A DNA stretch of 64,000 bases from Acidicapsa ligni (GCF_025685655.1 NZ_JAGSYG010000004.1:124001-188000); one strand, 5' to 3'; shown: positions 1 to 8,245, counted from the stretch's first letter. Notes: generated from the letters alone by a model not told the origin. Made by a program: numbers and translations.

Positions 1-215
1 CGAATCTTAAAGGCCATCTGCTGATGATTCATGGCACTGGCGACGATAATGTGCATCTGCAAAACACCGTGCAGTTTGTGCAGCAACTTATCGTGAACAA
101 CATTCCTTACGACCTGCAGATTTTTCCGCGCAAGACACATTCCATTGCCGGTACTGAGGTTCGTCCGGAACTGTATAACCGCATCCTGATGCACTTTGAA
201 GAGTACTTGAAGTAG
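1..215 (+). CDS. S9 prolyl oligopeptidase / dipeptidyl peptidase IV family, C-terminal end (partial)
   Basis: The window opens inside this gene. Reading from base 3 gives the last 70 residues of an alpha/beta-hydrolase serine peptidase. HGTGDDNVH carries the family's catalytic aspartate in the usual DPP-IV context, and KTHSI near the end supplies the catalytic histidine; the nucleophilic serine lies upstream of the window. The family removes N-terminal dipeptides from peptides, usually in the periplasm. The segment ends on EEYLK followed by a stop, a normal family terminus, so nothing suggests truncation on this side. A hairpin about 70 bases downstream may end the transcript. Confidence 0.85.
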   Translation, partial: NLKGHLLMIHGTGDDNVHLQNTVQFVQQLIVNNIPYDLQIFPRKTHSIAGTEVRPELYNRILMHFEEYLK

Positions 216-285
216 CCCGCAGCCACGGGAGAAACATCGGCTGGCGAAGCAAAGTAAGTAAGTGAGTTATCCAACTTGAATACAC

Positions 286-320
286 CGGGCACGGACGAAG
301 ATTCAACTCGTCCGTGCCCG
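286..320 (+). terminator. Strong hairpin downstream of the S9 peptidase gene
   Basis: A perfect 13-bp stem (CGGGCACGGACGA at 286-298 with its complement at 308-320) encloses a 9-base loop. It lies 70 bases after the peptidase stop and ahead of the convergent marC gene. There is no clear T run after it, so it may be a weak or factor-assisted terminator, or an mRNA-protecting hairpin. Confidence 0.5.
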
Positions 321-423
321 TATAACGTTAGGCGATTTTGAGCCGGCGATTCGATCTGGATAACGGTTCGATCTTCGGTGTCATTCCAAAGCCGCACTGA
401 TATAGCCGCCTAGATATGTCGGG

Positions 424-490
424 ATGAGCCATGTCGCGATGAGCTACGTAGCAATGAGCCATGTAGCGATAAGCCATGCTGCGATAAGCG
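424..490. repeat. 15-bp imperfect tandem repeat array
   Basis: Four full units of 15 bases follow each other without a gap: ATGAGCCATGTCGCG, ATGAGCTACGTAGCA, ATGAGCCATGTAGCG and ATAAGCCATGCTGCG. A partial unit, ATAAGCG, follows. Bases 416-423 look like the tail of one more unit. The array lies in noncoding DNA just after the end of marC. A period of 15 keeps reading frames open, so open frames across it are not evidence of a gene. Confidence 0.8.
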
Positions 491-536
491 AAAAGAAAAG
501 ATCAGTGCTGGGAGATCAAGCGCAGGTGTAAAGCTC

Positions 537-1220
537 CTAGTGGAGCGATTGAATATAATTCCGCACACCGCTGGCGAGTATCTGTACTCCGATGCAAAAC
601 GAGATGAAGGACGAAAGCCGCATGAGGACAGTCGTGCCGGACTTGCCAAGCATGACCGCAGCGGTACGCGCCCAGCGGTAGCAGATATACACGAGCAGCG
701 CGATCACTGCGCAACCGATGATAGATGCAGCGAGAAGATAAGGAGAGATAAACGAGGCCGCGTGGAGCTCGTTCGGCAGATGCGCTCCCAGTGCTACGGC
801 CACAGAGATGGAGCCGGGGCCAACTGTGATCGGCAGCGTATAGGGATAGAAGGCCTGATTCAAAACTTCTTCCTGATTCGGCGTGGCCGCGCTGTCTTTC
901 TGCGCGTCCTTAGTCAGCAAATGCCAACCATTCGCAGCGACGATAATTCCCCCGCCGATCTGCACTGAGTAGAGCGAGATTCCGAAGAACGAGAGAATTT
1001 TGCCGCCGCACAGCATCGATACGAAGAGCAGCACGAAGCTGTAGACCGCGATTCGCTTGGTGAGCTTTCGCTGCAACTCCAAATCGAAGCTGCCCACCAT
1101 CGTAAGGAACACGGCTGCACTCCCGATCGGATTCACAATCGGAAACAGTGCTGCAATTACCAGCACGGATGCCTCAATTAACGTCGAAGCGTGATTGTAA
1201 AGTCCGTCAAAAAAAGGCAT
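537..1220 (-). CDS. MarC family integral membrane protein (NAAT / UPF0056)
   Basis: 227 residues with about six hydrophobic segments. The first reads ALFPIVNPIGSAAVF, the typical MarC signature with the conserved NP(I/V)G turn. A second copy-like stretch with PITVGPGSIS in the middle matches the internal duplication of the family. MarC-like proteins sit in the inner membrane. They were once linked to multiple antibiotic resistance, but their transport substrate is not established. The start is supported by GAGGA a few bases upstream on the minus strand. It lies 121 bases downstream of the receiver-domain gene on the same strand, so co-transcription is possible but not shown. Confidence 0.85.
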   Translation of the reverse strand: MPFFDGLYNHASTLIEASVLVIAALFPIVNPIGSAAVFLTMVGSFDLELQRKLTKRIAVYSFVLLFVSMLCGGKILSFFGISLYSVQIGGGIIVAANGWHLLTKDAQKDSAATPNQEEVLNQAFYPYTLPITVGPGSISVAVALGAHLPNELHAASFISPYLLAASIIGCAVIALLVYICYRWARTAAVMLGKSGTTVLMRLSSFISFCIGVQILASGVRNYIQSLH

Positions 1221-1341
1221 CGAAAATCCTCAGAGGTAGAGTCCATCTCAAGTCTAAAGGCAAAACATCCACGTGTCAGGATTGCGAGCGGTTGCCTTTT
1301 TCATGTAGCGGGAATATGCGTAGGCTCAGCCGTTACGGGCC

Positions 1342-1770
1342 TTATGCCGTCAGCGGGTGCTGCATCGCAGCGCTTGAGAGCAAGGGCTGTACAGCCTTGC
1401 GCGGCCCACGCTTGCGAGCACTCATCACGCGGATGCGTTCGATCAGTTCCGCCGGAGTGCAGCAGCCCTTGGCGAGGAATGCGTCTGCCTGGTGTGTACG
1501 TTCGCCTGCGCGAACGGTGTCGCTGGTCAGGATCATCGGCACTTCAGGAGAGATCTCTTTCAAGCGGCCAATCAGCATGTTGCCGTCCATCTGGGGCAGT
1601 CCCAGATCGGTTAAGACAAGATCGATCTGCGTCGAGGAAAAAACGGAGATTGCGTCATGCCCGTTGATCGCGGTGTAAACACGATAGCCACGGGTTTCCA
1701 GTAGAAACTTGCGTACGGAGAGGGTTTGCTCGTTGTCGTCAACGCAGAGGATCGTCTTCTTTGGTCGCAT
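1342..1770 (-). CDS. Single-domain response regulator (receiver only)
   Basis: 142 residues forming a CheY-type receiver with no output domain. The acidic pocket is D11-D12, the phospho-acceptor is D55 in LVLTDLGLP, the conserved Thr is T82 in MILTSDT, and the conserved Lys is K101 in FLAKG. About 25 basic and polar residues follow the receiver fold, too few for a DNA-binding domain. Such proteins relay phosphate or act by protein contact. No kinase is adjacent, so the partner is unknown. AAGGAGA lies about 12 bases upstream of the ATG, slightly far but usable. Confidence 0.88.
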   Translation of the reverse strand: MRPKKTILCVDDNEQTLSVRKFLLETRGYRVYTAINGHDAISVFSSTQIDLVLTDLGLPQMDGNMLIGRLKEISPEVPMILTSDTVRAGERTHQADAFLAKGCCTPAELIERIRVMSARKRGPRKAVQPLLSSAAMQHPLTA

Positions 1771-2385
1771 GAGAGTTGGGGGTCTCCTTAGGGGGAACGT
1801 TTCTGGATTTTTGTCGGTGCGCTTTACGCGTTACGTGGCTGAAACATGTTTGGCAAATCTGCAATCGCATCCACGCACATGGCGATGGGGAGCGGATGGT
1901 ACACAGTTACAAGAGCGCGGGTCGCATGTTTCGAGACATAGCTTTCCCGTCTGCGCTGTGGGCACAGTTTCGCTTAGCCTGTGGCTGAGGATGGTTCCAG
2001 CCCATGATGCTTAAGGCAGCGGCAAATAGAAAAACAGAACTACAATTGCCTATGGTCCAAGCAGTTTTGCCAGTGTCGTCCCGCTTCATTCTGATGAGGA
2101 TTGCACTGACACAGCCTGCTTTTACCGTGAGACAAGCAGAGTATGTGTTCGTCTACTCAACGTCAGTTTGTAACTGAAAATTTGTTTATGAACCTTGGCA
2201 AGGTCAGCCTTCGTGTCCGCTCAACTCTTGCAACGTTTCCGAGATTACGGGTAGCGACACATGCGTGCAATGGAGAAGAATAGGCGAAAATCGGCTGTGA
2301 GAAACTTCTGGATTTCTGGGTAACTGGGTTACATGCCATGTTGGCAAGCACTTGCCGTGTGGACAGCCTGTTGAAAGCATGTGTA
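1771..2385. other. 615-base gene-free stretch upstream of the receiver gene
   Basis: It separates the receiver gene from the end of the PhzF-like gene, both on the minus strand. The left end holds the receiver's ribosome-binding site and presumably its promoter. Open frames here are short and do not resemble known proteins. Only weak inverted repeats are visible (for example CCTTGGCAAGG near 2196). I see no RNA gene or mobile element. Confidence 0.5.
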
Positions 2386-3351
2386 TCACGGCAGGAAAAG
2401 CTGACCCTTTGCAACAAGAATAGTGCTACCGCCGACGCGTACATCCGTCACACGGATTTCTTTTGACGCAACATTCCTATTCGCTCGCAGAAAGATGTGG
2501 CTTGGTCGCTGCATCTCGACTCCCTGTCGCAGATGCACGGTTTGATCCGATGCCACCACGCCGTGCTTCACAAGATAGCTGATTGCACATCCAGCCGCTG
2601 AACCAGTAGCAGGATCTTCTCCGCCGCTGAACTGTAGCCGTGCCCGCCAGGCGAGTTCCGCAGGGCTTCCCGAGGCTGTGGGATCAATGGGGTCTTCCGG
2701 GCCCAGCACGTAGAACCAACGCGCACCACGGGCCTTTAAATAAGCCGCAGACTCCTGTTGTCGAACGCGCAGTTTCGTTAACCCCGCCGCAGAGCGCAAT
2801 GGCACGATGGCAAAAGCGGTACCGGTTGAAACAACCTGAATGGGCCGGCCCGGGGCGAAGTCCTCAACCGCGAAGCCCGTGAGTGCGGCAACTTCGGCGT
2901 GATCCAGTTCCTGGCCAAAGGTGGGATCTTTTTGAGTCATCTCGCCGCGTACCGGCCACGCGGGCGCATCCGGCTCCTGCACGTCGAATCGAACCGGAAC
3001 GGCTCCGACATTCAACGCCAGTGTGACCGTATTGGCCAAGACGCATTCCGGAGCGATCGAGCGTAACAGGCTCGCCGTGCCAAGCGTGGGATGCCCTGCG
3101 AATGGCAACTCCTCCTCGGTGGTAAAGATGCGGACGCGCACTCCTTCGCGCTGCTCCACACGGGGTTCGCGGCGTTCAACAAACGCGGTCTCGGAGAGAT
3201 TTGTTTCGCGAGCGATTGCCTGCATCAGTTCAGTGGTCAGGTTGCCGGGATTGAGCACAACGGCGAGTGGATTTCCAGTCAATCGCGTCTTCGTGAAAAC
3301 ATCCAGCACAAAGTAATCCAAAGTTCCTATCGCTTCCGTCGATTTACTCAA
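2386..3351 (-). CDS. PhzF family isomerase/epimerase-like protein
   Basis: 321 residues, the usual size for PhzF-fold (diaminopimelate-epimerase-like) enzymes. The N-terminus DYFVLDVFTKTRLTGNPLAVV is the family opening, with the catalytic glutamate expected in ETNLSETAFV. The second half-domain ends with FSGGEDPATGSAAGC, the conserved GEDPATGSA motif. PhzF of phenazine synthesis isomerises a dihydro-anthranilate, but most homologues have unknown substrates and no other phenazine gene is present here. The start is a TTG, chosen because GGAGGTG sits about 8 bases before it. It is divergent from the cysteine leader, and its 5' region overlaps the proposed leader promoter. Confidence 0.9.
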   Translation of the reverse strand: MSKSTEAIGTLDYFVLDVFTKTRLTGNPLAVVLNPGNLTTELMQAIARETNLSETAFVERREPRVEQREGVRVRIFTTEEELPFAGHPTLGTASLLRSIAPECVLANTVTLALNVGAVPVRFDVQEPDAPAWPVRGEMTQKDPTFGQELDHAEVAALTGFAVEDFAPGRPIQVVSTGTAFAIVPLRSAAGLTKLRVRQQESAAYLKARGARWFYVLGPEDPIDPTASGSPAELAWRARLQFSGGEDPATGSAAGCAISYLVKHGVVASDQTVHLRQGVEMQRPSHIFLRANRNVASKEIRVTDVRVGGSTILVAKGQLFLP

Positions 3352-3354
3352 GAC

Positions 3355-3383
3355 TTGACACCTCCGGGCAATGCCTCTAGTCT
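3355..3383 (+). promoter_or_regulatory. Candidate sigma-70 promoter of the Cys leader / tRNA-Cys unit
   Basis: A consensus -35 hexamer TTGACA (3355-3360) is followed after 17 bases by TAGTCT (3378-3383), which keeps the most conserved T, A and final T of the -10 box. Transcription would start near 3390, about 50 bases before the leader ATG. The -35 is exact; the -10 is weak. Confidence 0.5.
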
Positions 3384-3440
3384 ACGAATAATCCGTGAAG
3401 CGCGCTGCAAAAGGTGCTTCGGGTGTCACTAGAGGTCGTA

Positions 3441-3518
3441 ATGAAGATGTCAGCCCAAATCGCAACTTGTCTCCGCTGCTGTCGTTGCAGTGGTGAGCGG
3501 GCGTGTTGCCGGGGCTAG
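3441..3518 (+). CDS. Cysteine-rich leader peptide (25 aa) upstream of tRNA-Cys
   Basis: A short ORF starting MKMSAQIATC has six cysteine codons in 25: positions 10, 13, 14, 16, 22 and 23. AGAGG lies five bases before the ATG, a good ribosome-binding site. The stop codon (3516-3518) falls just after a segment able to pair with the 5' arm of the downstream terminator. This is the arrangement of classical amino-acid attenuators such as trp, his and leu, in which codons for the sensed amino acid slow the ribosome. The only gene in sense direction after the terminator is tRNA-Cys. The frame is too short to prove coding by itself; the support is the RBS, codon content and RNA layout together. It could alternatively be a chance frame in a small RNA. 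Confidence 0.6.
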   Translation: MKMSAQIATCLRCCRCSGERACCRG

Positions 3519-3560
3519 ATTCAGAGTTAGAATCGAAACTCAACGCCCCACCCGCAACAC
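3503..3560 (+). promoter_or_regulatory. Antiterminator structure of a cysteine attenuator
   Basis: GTGTTGC at 3503-3509 pairs with GCAACAC at 3554-3560, and GGGGC at 3511-3515 pairs with GCCCC at 3545-3549, with GAGTT/AACTC (3524-3528/3537-3541) nested inside. The right arm covers the whole left arm of the terminator (3547-3555), so the two folds exclude each other. A ribosome at the leader stop would mask the left arm and favour termination. A ribosome halted at Cys codons 10-16 would leave it free and favour read-through. Read by eye; not folded computationally. Confidence 0.6.
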
Positions 3561-3582
3561 CAGCGAGGTGGGATTTTTATTT
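3547..3582 (+). terminator. Intrinsic terminator between Cys leader and tRNA-Cys
   Basis: CCCACCCGC (3547-3555) pairs with GCG-A-GGTGGG (3563-3572): a 9-bp GC-rich stem with one bulged A and a 7-base loop. It is followed by ATTTTTATTT. It ends 50 bases before tRNA-Cys and points toward it, so it would block tRNA transcription from the leader promoter unless overridden. Confidence 0.75.
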
Positions 3583-3632
3583 AGAGTAGGCCTTACCCGC
3601 CATGTGTGAGTAAAATCACGATGGCAACCTGA

Positions 3633-3708
3633 GCACCGGTGGCGAAGTGGCTAACGCGCTGGTCTGCAAAACCAGTATTCATGGGTTCAAATCCCATCCG
3701 GTGCTCCA
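3633..3708 (+). tRNA. tRNA-Cys (anticodon GCA)
   Basis: A full cloverleaf can be drawn. The acceptor is GCACCGG with CCGGTGC, the D stem GCG/CGC, and the anticodon stem CTGGT/ACCAG around CTGCAAA, giving anticodon GCA at 3666-3668. The variable loop is TATTC and the T arm ATGGG-TTCAAAT-CCCAT. The discriminator base is U and CCA is encoded. U73 with a GCA anticodon is the bacterial cysteine identity set. TAAAAT at 3611-3616 could be the -10 box of a separate tRNA promoter downstream of the attenuator. The tRNA borders a surface-glycan locus, but no copy of its 3' end was seen nearby. Confidence 0.96.
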
Positions 3709-3795
3709 TATTCTCAACACTTACGGTTATTTCGAAATTTTGGCCAACACGCGATAACGTAAGGTGCGCTCAAAACAACCCAAGTCGCGCTACCT

Positions 3796-5652
3796 TTATT
3801 TGATTTTTGCCAGCAGGCGGCCAGTCGCTCTTCGAAGCCGAGTAAAGATGCCAAGCTGACTTAGTCCACTTGCGCTCAACGTTCCCTCAGTCCAATAGCC
3901 GAGATCGCTGCTCGGCCTAAGCCAATCCGTCAGTCTGAGGCTGCGAGCGACCGGCTTCATTTCTGATCCAGTTTGCCCATCCACAAACAAAAAACCTTCG
4001 AAACTAAGCCCGTCTCCCCGGGTGGGCCGGCTGAGAAACCGCCTGAAATTTTCTACCGCCACTCCGCTGGACGGTACAACAGGGCGGCCGGCTGCTCGGC
4101 CAAGAGCGACGATATTCTCAAGAAACGCGTCGACCGTTGCGTGTTGTAGCGCGATCTTTTGTCGAGTCTCAGGCGGATATGCCTCGCCGAAAAGAGGGCG
4201 CGCCACGCCATGCGAGAATTCAAATCCCGTGGTTGTCGGATGATCTGCACTGAGCGCCGCCTCGAAAACATGGCGATATTGATCAAAGAAAGCCACAAGT
4301 TCCGGGTGCTCTGGAGCAGCGACGAACCCCCGAAGGTCGTCGCCTTGCGCCTGACTAAGGCGACGAGAAAGACAGAGATAAAGGCCTAGCATCCTCGTCG
4401 GCCGGAGTCCCGATTTATCCAGCAAGGTTCCGAGGGAGCGCTGCAGTCGCCCATTCCAGCCTACGTCCACCAGTGCAACATCGCGCCTTGCTGCAAAGCC
4501 CTCTTGCAGGTAGTAAGCATTCGCAGGCTCGAATGCGCGCCTGATACTTGCCGTGAACGCATCGGCAAACAGCGGGCTCCGAATAACCTCAGCGAGAAAT
4601 TGGCGCTCTCGTAGGGGAATGTCATCATCAGGTCCAACTGTAATGCGCTGGGCTGCAGCACCCATGACAACATCCAGCGTCAGGCCAGCTCGTTCTGCGA
4701 TCGTTCGGAGGGTTAGCTGTGGAGTGCCTTCAAGCAGCCAACTCTCAGCATCATCAACTGTCTTGCATCCGGGAAGATGGAGTGCCTGACGCGATGCATA
4801 GATATAGTGGCATCGAAGCTCCTGGCCGCTTTCTGCAACCAGCCTTGAGCAAATCCTAAAAGGCAGTTGCCCATCGCGAGCAAGAAAATACACGTCATGG
4901 ATTCCTGCCTTCTCGCATGATCGCATGATCCAATGCACAAACGAATGAAGAAGCGGACCTATTACAGACGCAAACGATTCGATGCTCGCCCTGTCTGCTG
5001 GAGAGCTGTCGCTACGGATCAAGGACAGGCGGGTCGCACGGCTTGCGCCAGCGATTAGCGATGCATCACCGCCCTGCTTTGCCAACGCCATCTCATATGT
5101 GTTCAATGCCGCTTGCGCGAAGTGTTCAGCGATCAGCCCACTTCGGCGAGCTTGGCGAACGTCGGAAAATAGGTTGTCGCCAATATGCGACCGCAGCTCC
5201 GGATAATCCGTAGTTACTTTTTTCCATAGACCCCCGCCCGATTTATTCACGCCCGTCGCACCAGAAATGAGTACAGCGCCAGGCACGACGCCGGGGATGA
5301 ACTGCTCCAACACTCCACGATAATGGTGCTCGTCGTGATACATGTCTGAAACGATCAAGTCTCCCATTTGGAATTGAGACGCTATTGCCGTCACGGGTGC
5401 GACCAAAGAGCGCTCGAACTCGAGTTCAAGTAAGCGTGCCTTCTCCTTCAGTTGCGAGGGGAGAGATAGGTGGTCGTAAATATCCGCATACGTAACCTCA
5501 CCGCCAAGGGCTTCACGAGCTTTGGTTTCCGCTGCAATGCGCATCGCTCGAAACTCTGGGATGCCCAGTCGCTCGCCGACCAGCGAAAATATGTCCGCCG
5601 GATCTCCAACCAACCGGGTAACTAGCGTGTCATAAAAGTCAAAACTTTTCAT
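3796..5652 (-). CDS. HAD-superfamily hydrolase with large C-terminal domain, glycan-locus protein
   Basis: 618 residues. The N-terminal third is a complete HAD fold: DFYDTL near residue 5 (nucleophile Asp, as in haloacid dehalogenases), LIVSDMY (motif II Ser), NKSGGG (motif III Lys) and GDNLFSD (motif IV). The rest has the blocks VYFLARDGQ and DVGWNGRLQ. I associate these with large proteins of unknown activity from capsule and O-antigen loci, possibly glycosyl- or phosphosugar-processing. The start is the ATG at 5652, giving a 14-base overlap with the flippase gene. A frame extending to 5703 lacks homology and a ribosome site. Co-transcribed with the flippase; probable role in making or modifying a surface glycan, substrate unknown. 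Confidence 0.75.
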   Translation of the reverse strand: MKSFDFYDTLVTRLVGDPADIFSLVGERLGIPEFRAMRIAAETKAREALGGEVTYADIYDHLSLPSQLKEKARLLELEFERSLVAPVTAIASQFQMGDLIVSDMYHDEHHYRGVLEQFIPGVVPGAVLISGATGVNKSGGGLWKKVTTDYPELRSHIGDNLFSDVRQARRSGLIAEHFAQAALNTYEMALAKQGGDASLIAGASRATRLSLIRSDSSPADRASIESFASVIGPLLHSFVHWIMRSCEKAGIHDVYFLARDGQLPFRICSRLVAESGQELRCHYIYASRQALHLPGCKTVDDAESWLLEGTPQLTLRTIAERAGLTLDVVMGAAAQRITVGPDDDIPLRERQFLAEVIRSPLFADAFTASIRRAFEPANAYYLQEGFAARRDVALVDVGWNGRLQRSLGTLLDKSGLRPTRMLGLYLCLSRRLSQAQGDDLRGFVAAPEHPELVAFFDQYRHVFEAALSADHPTTTGFEFSHGVARPLFGEAYPPETRQKIALQHATVDAFLENIVALGRAAGRPVVPSSGVAVENFRRFLSRPTRGDGLSFEGFLFVDGQTGSEMKPVARSLRLTDWLRPSSDLGYWTEGTLSASGLSQLGIFTRLRRATGRLLAKIK

Positions 5653-7096
5653 CGACCGTAACTCGCTGAGCGGGCAGTCCGTTCTTGATGTAGCGTTGCA
5701 CATACCAAAAGTAGGGGAAGCCGGTTACTAGAACCTGACTCACAATAGATCCGCAGATAACCCCCGGAATGCCGATTCTGCGGGTTAGGTAGACGGAAAG
5801 GACGATGTTCATGAAAGCCCCTATGACTGCAATGATCACTTGGAAGCGCACCACAGACAGTCCGTTCAGGAATACGGCCACGGTTGAGCTTATAGAGGAC
5901 AGCACCCCCCACAGTCCCAGCGCCACCAGGAGAAATGTGGATGGATGGATACTTTGGCCAACCCATAGACGGATGATCACGCTACCAAAAGTAACCAGAA
6001 CTGCACTTATCGCGACGGACACGCCAGTAACGATGAGGAGGGAGCGAAGGAGGGTTCTTCGAATCCAGGCATCGTCGCGCCTCTCCAATGCCTCGCCGTA
6101 GGCAGGCCATAGAGGCGCAACGATAAAGGAACTTGCCAGAGTTACCAGACTAAAAAGCCTGGATGGCACCGAGTACTGTGTCACCGCTTCCGGTCCCAGA
6201 ATCCTCGCGATGACAATGTTATCCGAGGAAAAAGCGATCGCGCCCCCGAGTTGCAATATCAGAAAAAGAAAACCTAACCGCAGGAGGTTCTTCAGCACCA
6301 CGGCCTTGACGCTCCGCCAGGATGGGAACAGCCACGGACGTCGAATGCAAAACTGGACAACGCTATTCAGCGCAAGAGCAAGAATCGGCGCACCGGCCAT
6401 AGCCAGAACCAGAAACGACAGGGAGCCCCGAAGGTGGATGACAACGAGTAGAAAAAGGAGAGCGAAGATACTTCCAAAAGCAGCCCAGAGGTTGGCGGCA
6501 AGGCCCTCCTGATATCCAGCCTGCACACGACTGACAATTCCAGCGGGAATGCTCAGGAGAAAGCAGGCTGCGAACACGGCAACTGCCGGACCAGCCTCAG
6601 CCAAAGCTTGCGGTGACTGGACGCGGAAAAACGTCCCCCAGGGAATCCATGGGTAGGCAATGGCGAAGGCAATGCCTAGGCAAAGAGCTACGAGGGTCAG
6701 GAGAAAGAACGCGCTGGAAACATATTCCTTTGCCAGTTGCTGATCGTCTCTCCCATTCGCCTTGGCAATTCCATTCATCAGGCTGTTATTGATGCCAAGG
6801 TCGGAGAAGCCGAGAACCCCGATCACCGCACTGATCGTCATCCAAAGGCCGTACCGTTCCGTGCCCAGGTAATGAAGCGTCAGAGGAACGGACACAAAAA
6901 GCGTCAGCGCCATGACGGCCTTCACCATCCCAGACGAGATTGCCGTCAGGGCAGCACGACGGTATCTCTCCTGCGAGCGTCCTTCTGCCGTACCGGTCTC
7001 AAACGGCCGGAGGCGAAACAGTTTCATCGTACGCTTGATGCGAGAGGACGCGTTATTCAATGGGGCTGTTTTGTCCTTTAATGAGTCCGTATTCAC
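5639..7096 (-). CDS. Polysaccharide / lipid-linked oligosaccharide flippase (MATE-MVF superfamily, Wzx-like)
   Basis: 485 residues with about twelve hydrophobic helices and a basic N-terminal tail of about 45 residues. The ALFVSVPLTLHYLGTERYGLWMT-type opening and the FSDLGINNSLMNG motif are typical of O-antigen and polysaccharide transporters. These flip undecaprenyl-linked glycans across the inner membrane. It overlaps the downstream HAD gene by 14 bases and lies about 100 bases after the FkbM-like gene, so the three probably form one operon. No polymerase or ordinary glycosyltransferase accompanies it in the window, which is unusual for a Wzx locus. Confidence 0.88.
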   Translation of the reverse strand: MNTDSLKDKTAPLNNASSRIKRTMKLFRLRPFETGTAEGRSQERYRRAALTAISSGMVKAVMALTLFVSVPLTLHYLGTERYGLWMTISAVIGVLGFSDLGINNSLMNGIAKANGRDDQQLAKEYVSSAFFLLTLVALCLGIAFAIAYPWIPWGTFFRVQSPQALAEAGPAVAVFAACFLLSIPAGIVSRVQAGYQEGLAANLWAAFGSIFALLFLLVVIHLRGSLSFLVLAMAGAPILALALNSVVQFCIRRPWLFPSWRSVKAVVLKNLLRLGFLFLILQLGGAIAFSSDNIVIARILGPEAVTQYSVPSRLFSLVTLASSFIVAPLWPAYGEALERRDDAWIRRTLLRSLLIVTGVSVAISAVLVTFGSVIIRLWVGQSIHPSTFLLVALGLWGVLSSISSTVAVFLNGLSVVRFQVIIAVIGAFMNIVLSVYLTRRIGIPGVICGSIVSQVLVTGFPYFWYVQRYIKNGLPAQRVTVDEKF

Positions 7097-7195
7097 GTGT
7101 TCCCAGAATCCTGACTCTATCCATGATCACGTCGCAAGTAGAAATTGTCGCGAAAGCAAGAAGGGCAAACGAGGAATCATGACGGTCGATTCGGT

Positions 7196-8245
7196 TTATC
7201 CGGCAGCAGCTTCCGTCATGGAACTGTTGGTGCTCTTGCCGAAATTGATTTGCTTCAGCCAATCGTCGCTATAAACAGGTCCAAGGTCGCAAATTCTCGC
7301 CGTCTTTCCAGTCTCTGTGTTCACAACGGGCATGTCCTTAATCACGTTCCATCGCTCCAGGCCACCAATGTAGGTCAAACTGCCTGCACGATCGATGGAT
7401 TCGCGTACGGTCGAAGGCAGTTCCTGGATGTTCAGGATCGAGGTATCGACGAATCGCTCCGCGTAGTCCTCGCGGACGAAGAAAGCGTTGTTACCGGCGG
7501 AGTTGGTCCCGACAAAACGATACCCCTTCTTTAATGCAAGGGATTTGAGCGCGGCAAGGGACGCACCGTAGTACAGGTTGCTGAAATGCGCGTCGGTGCG
7601 GTGGAAGTCCGCTTTGTAGGGGATCGAGATCGGATGCAGATCGCCAAAGACGGCATTAAATTCGCAGATGCAGAGGATCGGGCGCATCACATTGATGACC
7701 TCCCAGATCCAGTAGTCGTTCCCATCCACGTCGATGCTCAACAAGCCCAGGTCATCGCTGAATCCCGAGCTGGCTATAAGTTGATTCACATTTTCCCGCG
7801 TGATGAAGGCCTGCTTCATTGTGAGTTCATACTTCCAGTACAGGCCGTCTTCGATGGCCGCCTGCCGCGCGTCGCCACGTCCATCCATGATAAACCCGCG
7901 CCAATTGCGATTCTGAAGCAGAAAGCGGGTGTTGGCCTCCCGGTATTTCTCAACGCCGAACTCGATGAAGGTGTGGTTTGCTTGAGGAATCGCGGCGCGC
8001 TCAATGAGCCAGTCGATGATCCCGTCCTCGCCCCACTGGGAGCTGACTTTGAACTCAACATCCTGCAACGAGGAGATCACCTTGAGAGATCGCACACGCA
8101 AGCTTATGTCTTTTCCAATAAGCAGTTGCGTGGCTTCTGCCGACGCCCTGAGTTCCCGCGTGGCCGATGATAAAAAGGGAGTGATCAATCTTCGAATCGC
8201 GGATTTAGGGGTCAACTTCGTCTTCGTCACTTGCTCAACAGACAT
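7196..8245 (-). CDS. FkbM-like SAM-dependent methyltransferase-related protein (glycan locus)
   Basis: 349 residues. SQWGEDGII near residue 70, FIEFGVEKYREANTRFLL and NWRGFIMDG are the blocks shared by a poorly characterised family related to FkbM O-methyltransferases. That family is frequent in LPS and capsule loci. LLSIDVDGNDYWIWE resembles the FkbM acidic core (DVDG-D-W). The C-terminal about 130 residues have no motif I can name. The start follows ATGAGGAAGCA, a ribosome-binding site close to the ATG. It is the first gene of the three-gene glycan operon. Catalytic activity is inferred; it may have lost methyl transfer. Confidence 0.65.
   Translation of the reverse strand: MSVEQVTKTKLTPKSAIRRLITPFLSSATRELRASAEATQLLIGKDISLRVRSLKVISSLQDVEFKVSSQWGEDGIIDWLIERAAIPQANHTFIEFGVEKYREANTRFLLQNRNWRGFIMDGRGDARQAAIEDGLYWKYELTMKQAFITRENVNQLIASSGFSDDLGLLSIDVDGNDYWIWEVINVMRPILCICEFNAVFGDLHPISIPYKADFHRTDAHFSNLYYGASLAALKSLALKKGYRFVGTNSAGNNAFFVREDYAERFVDTSILNIQELPSTVRESIDRAGSLTYIGGLERWNVIKDMPVVNTETGKTARICDLGPVYSDDWLKQINFGKSTNSSMTEAAAG

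Noticed and set aside
424..490. CRISPR array
   Set aside because: The 15-base units are contiguous with no unique spacers, and no cas gene is in the window.
2386..3351. Phenazine biosynthesis locus
   Set aside because: PhzF-like enzymes are widespread alone; no other phz gene is nearby.
3633..8245. Genomic island integrated at tRNA-Cys
   Set aside because: A glycan locus adjoins the tRNA, but I saw no repeated tRNA 3' end near 8.2-8.6 kb and no integrase.
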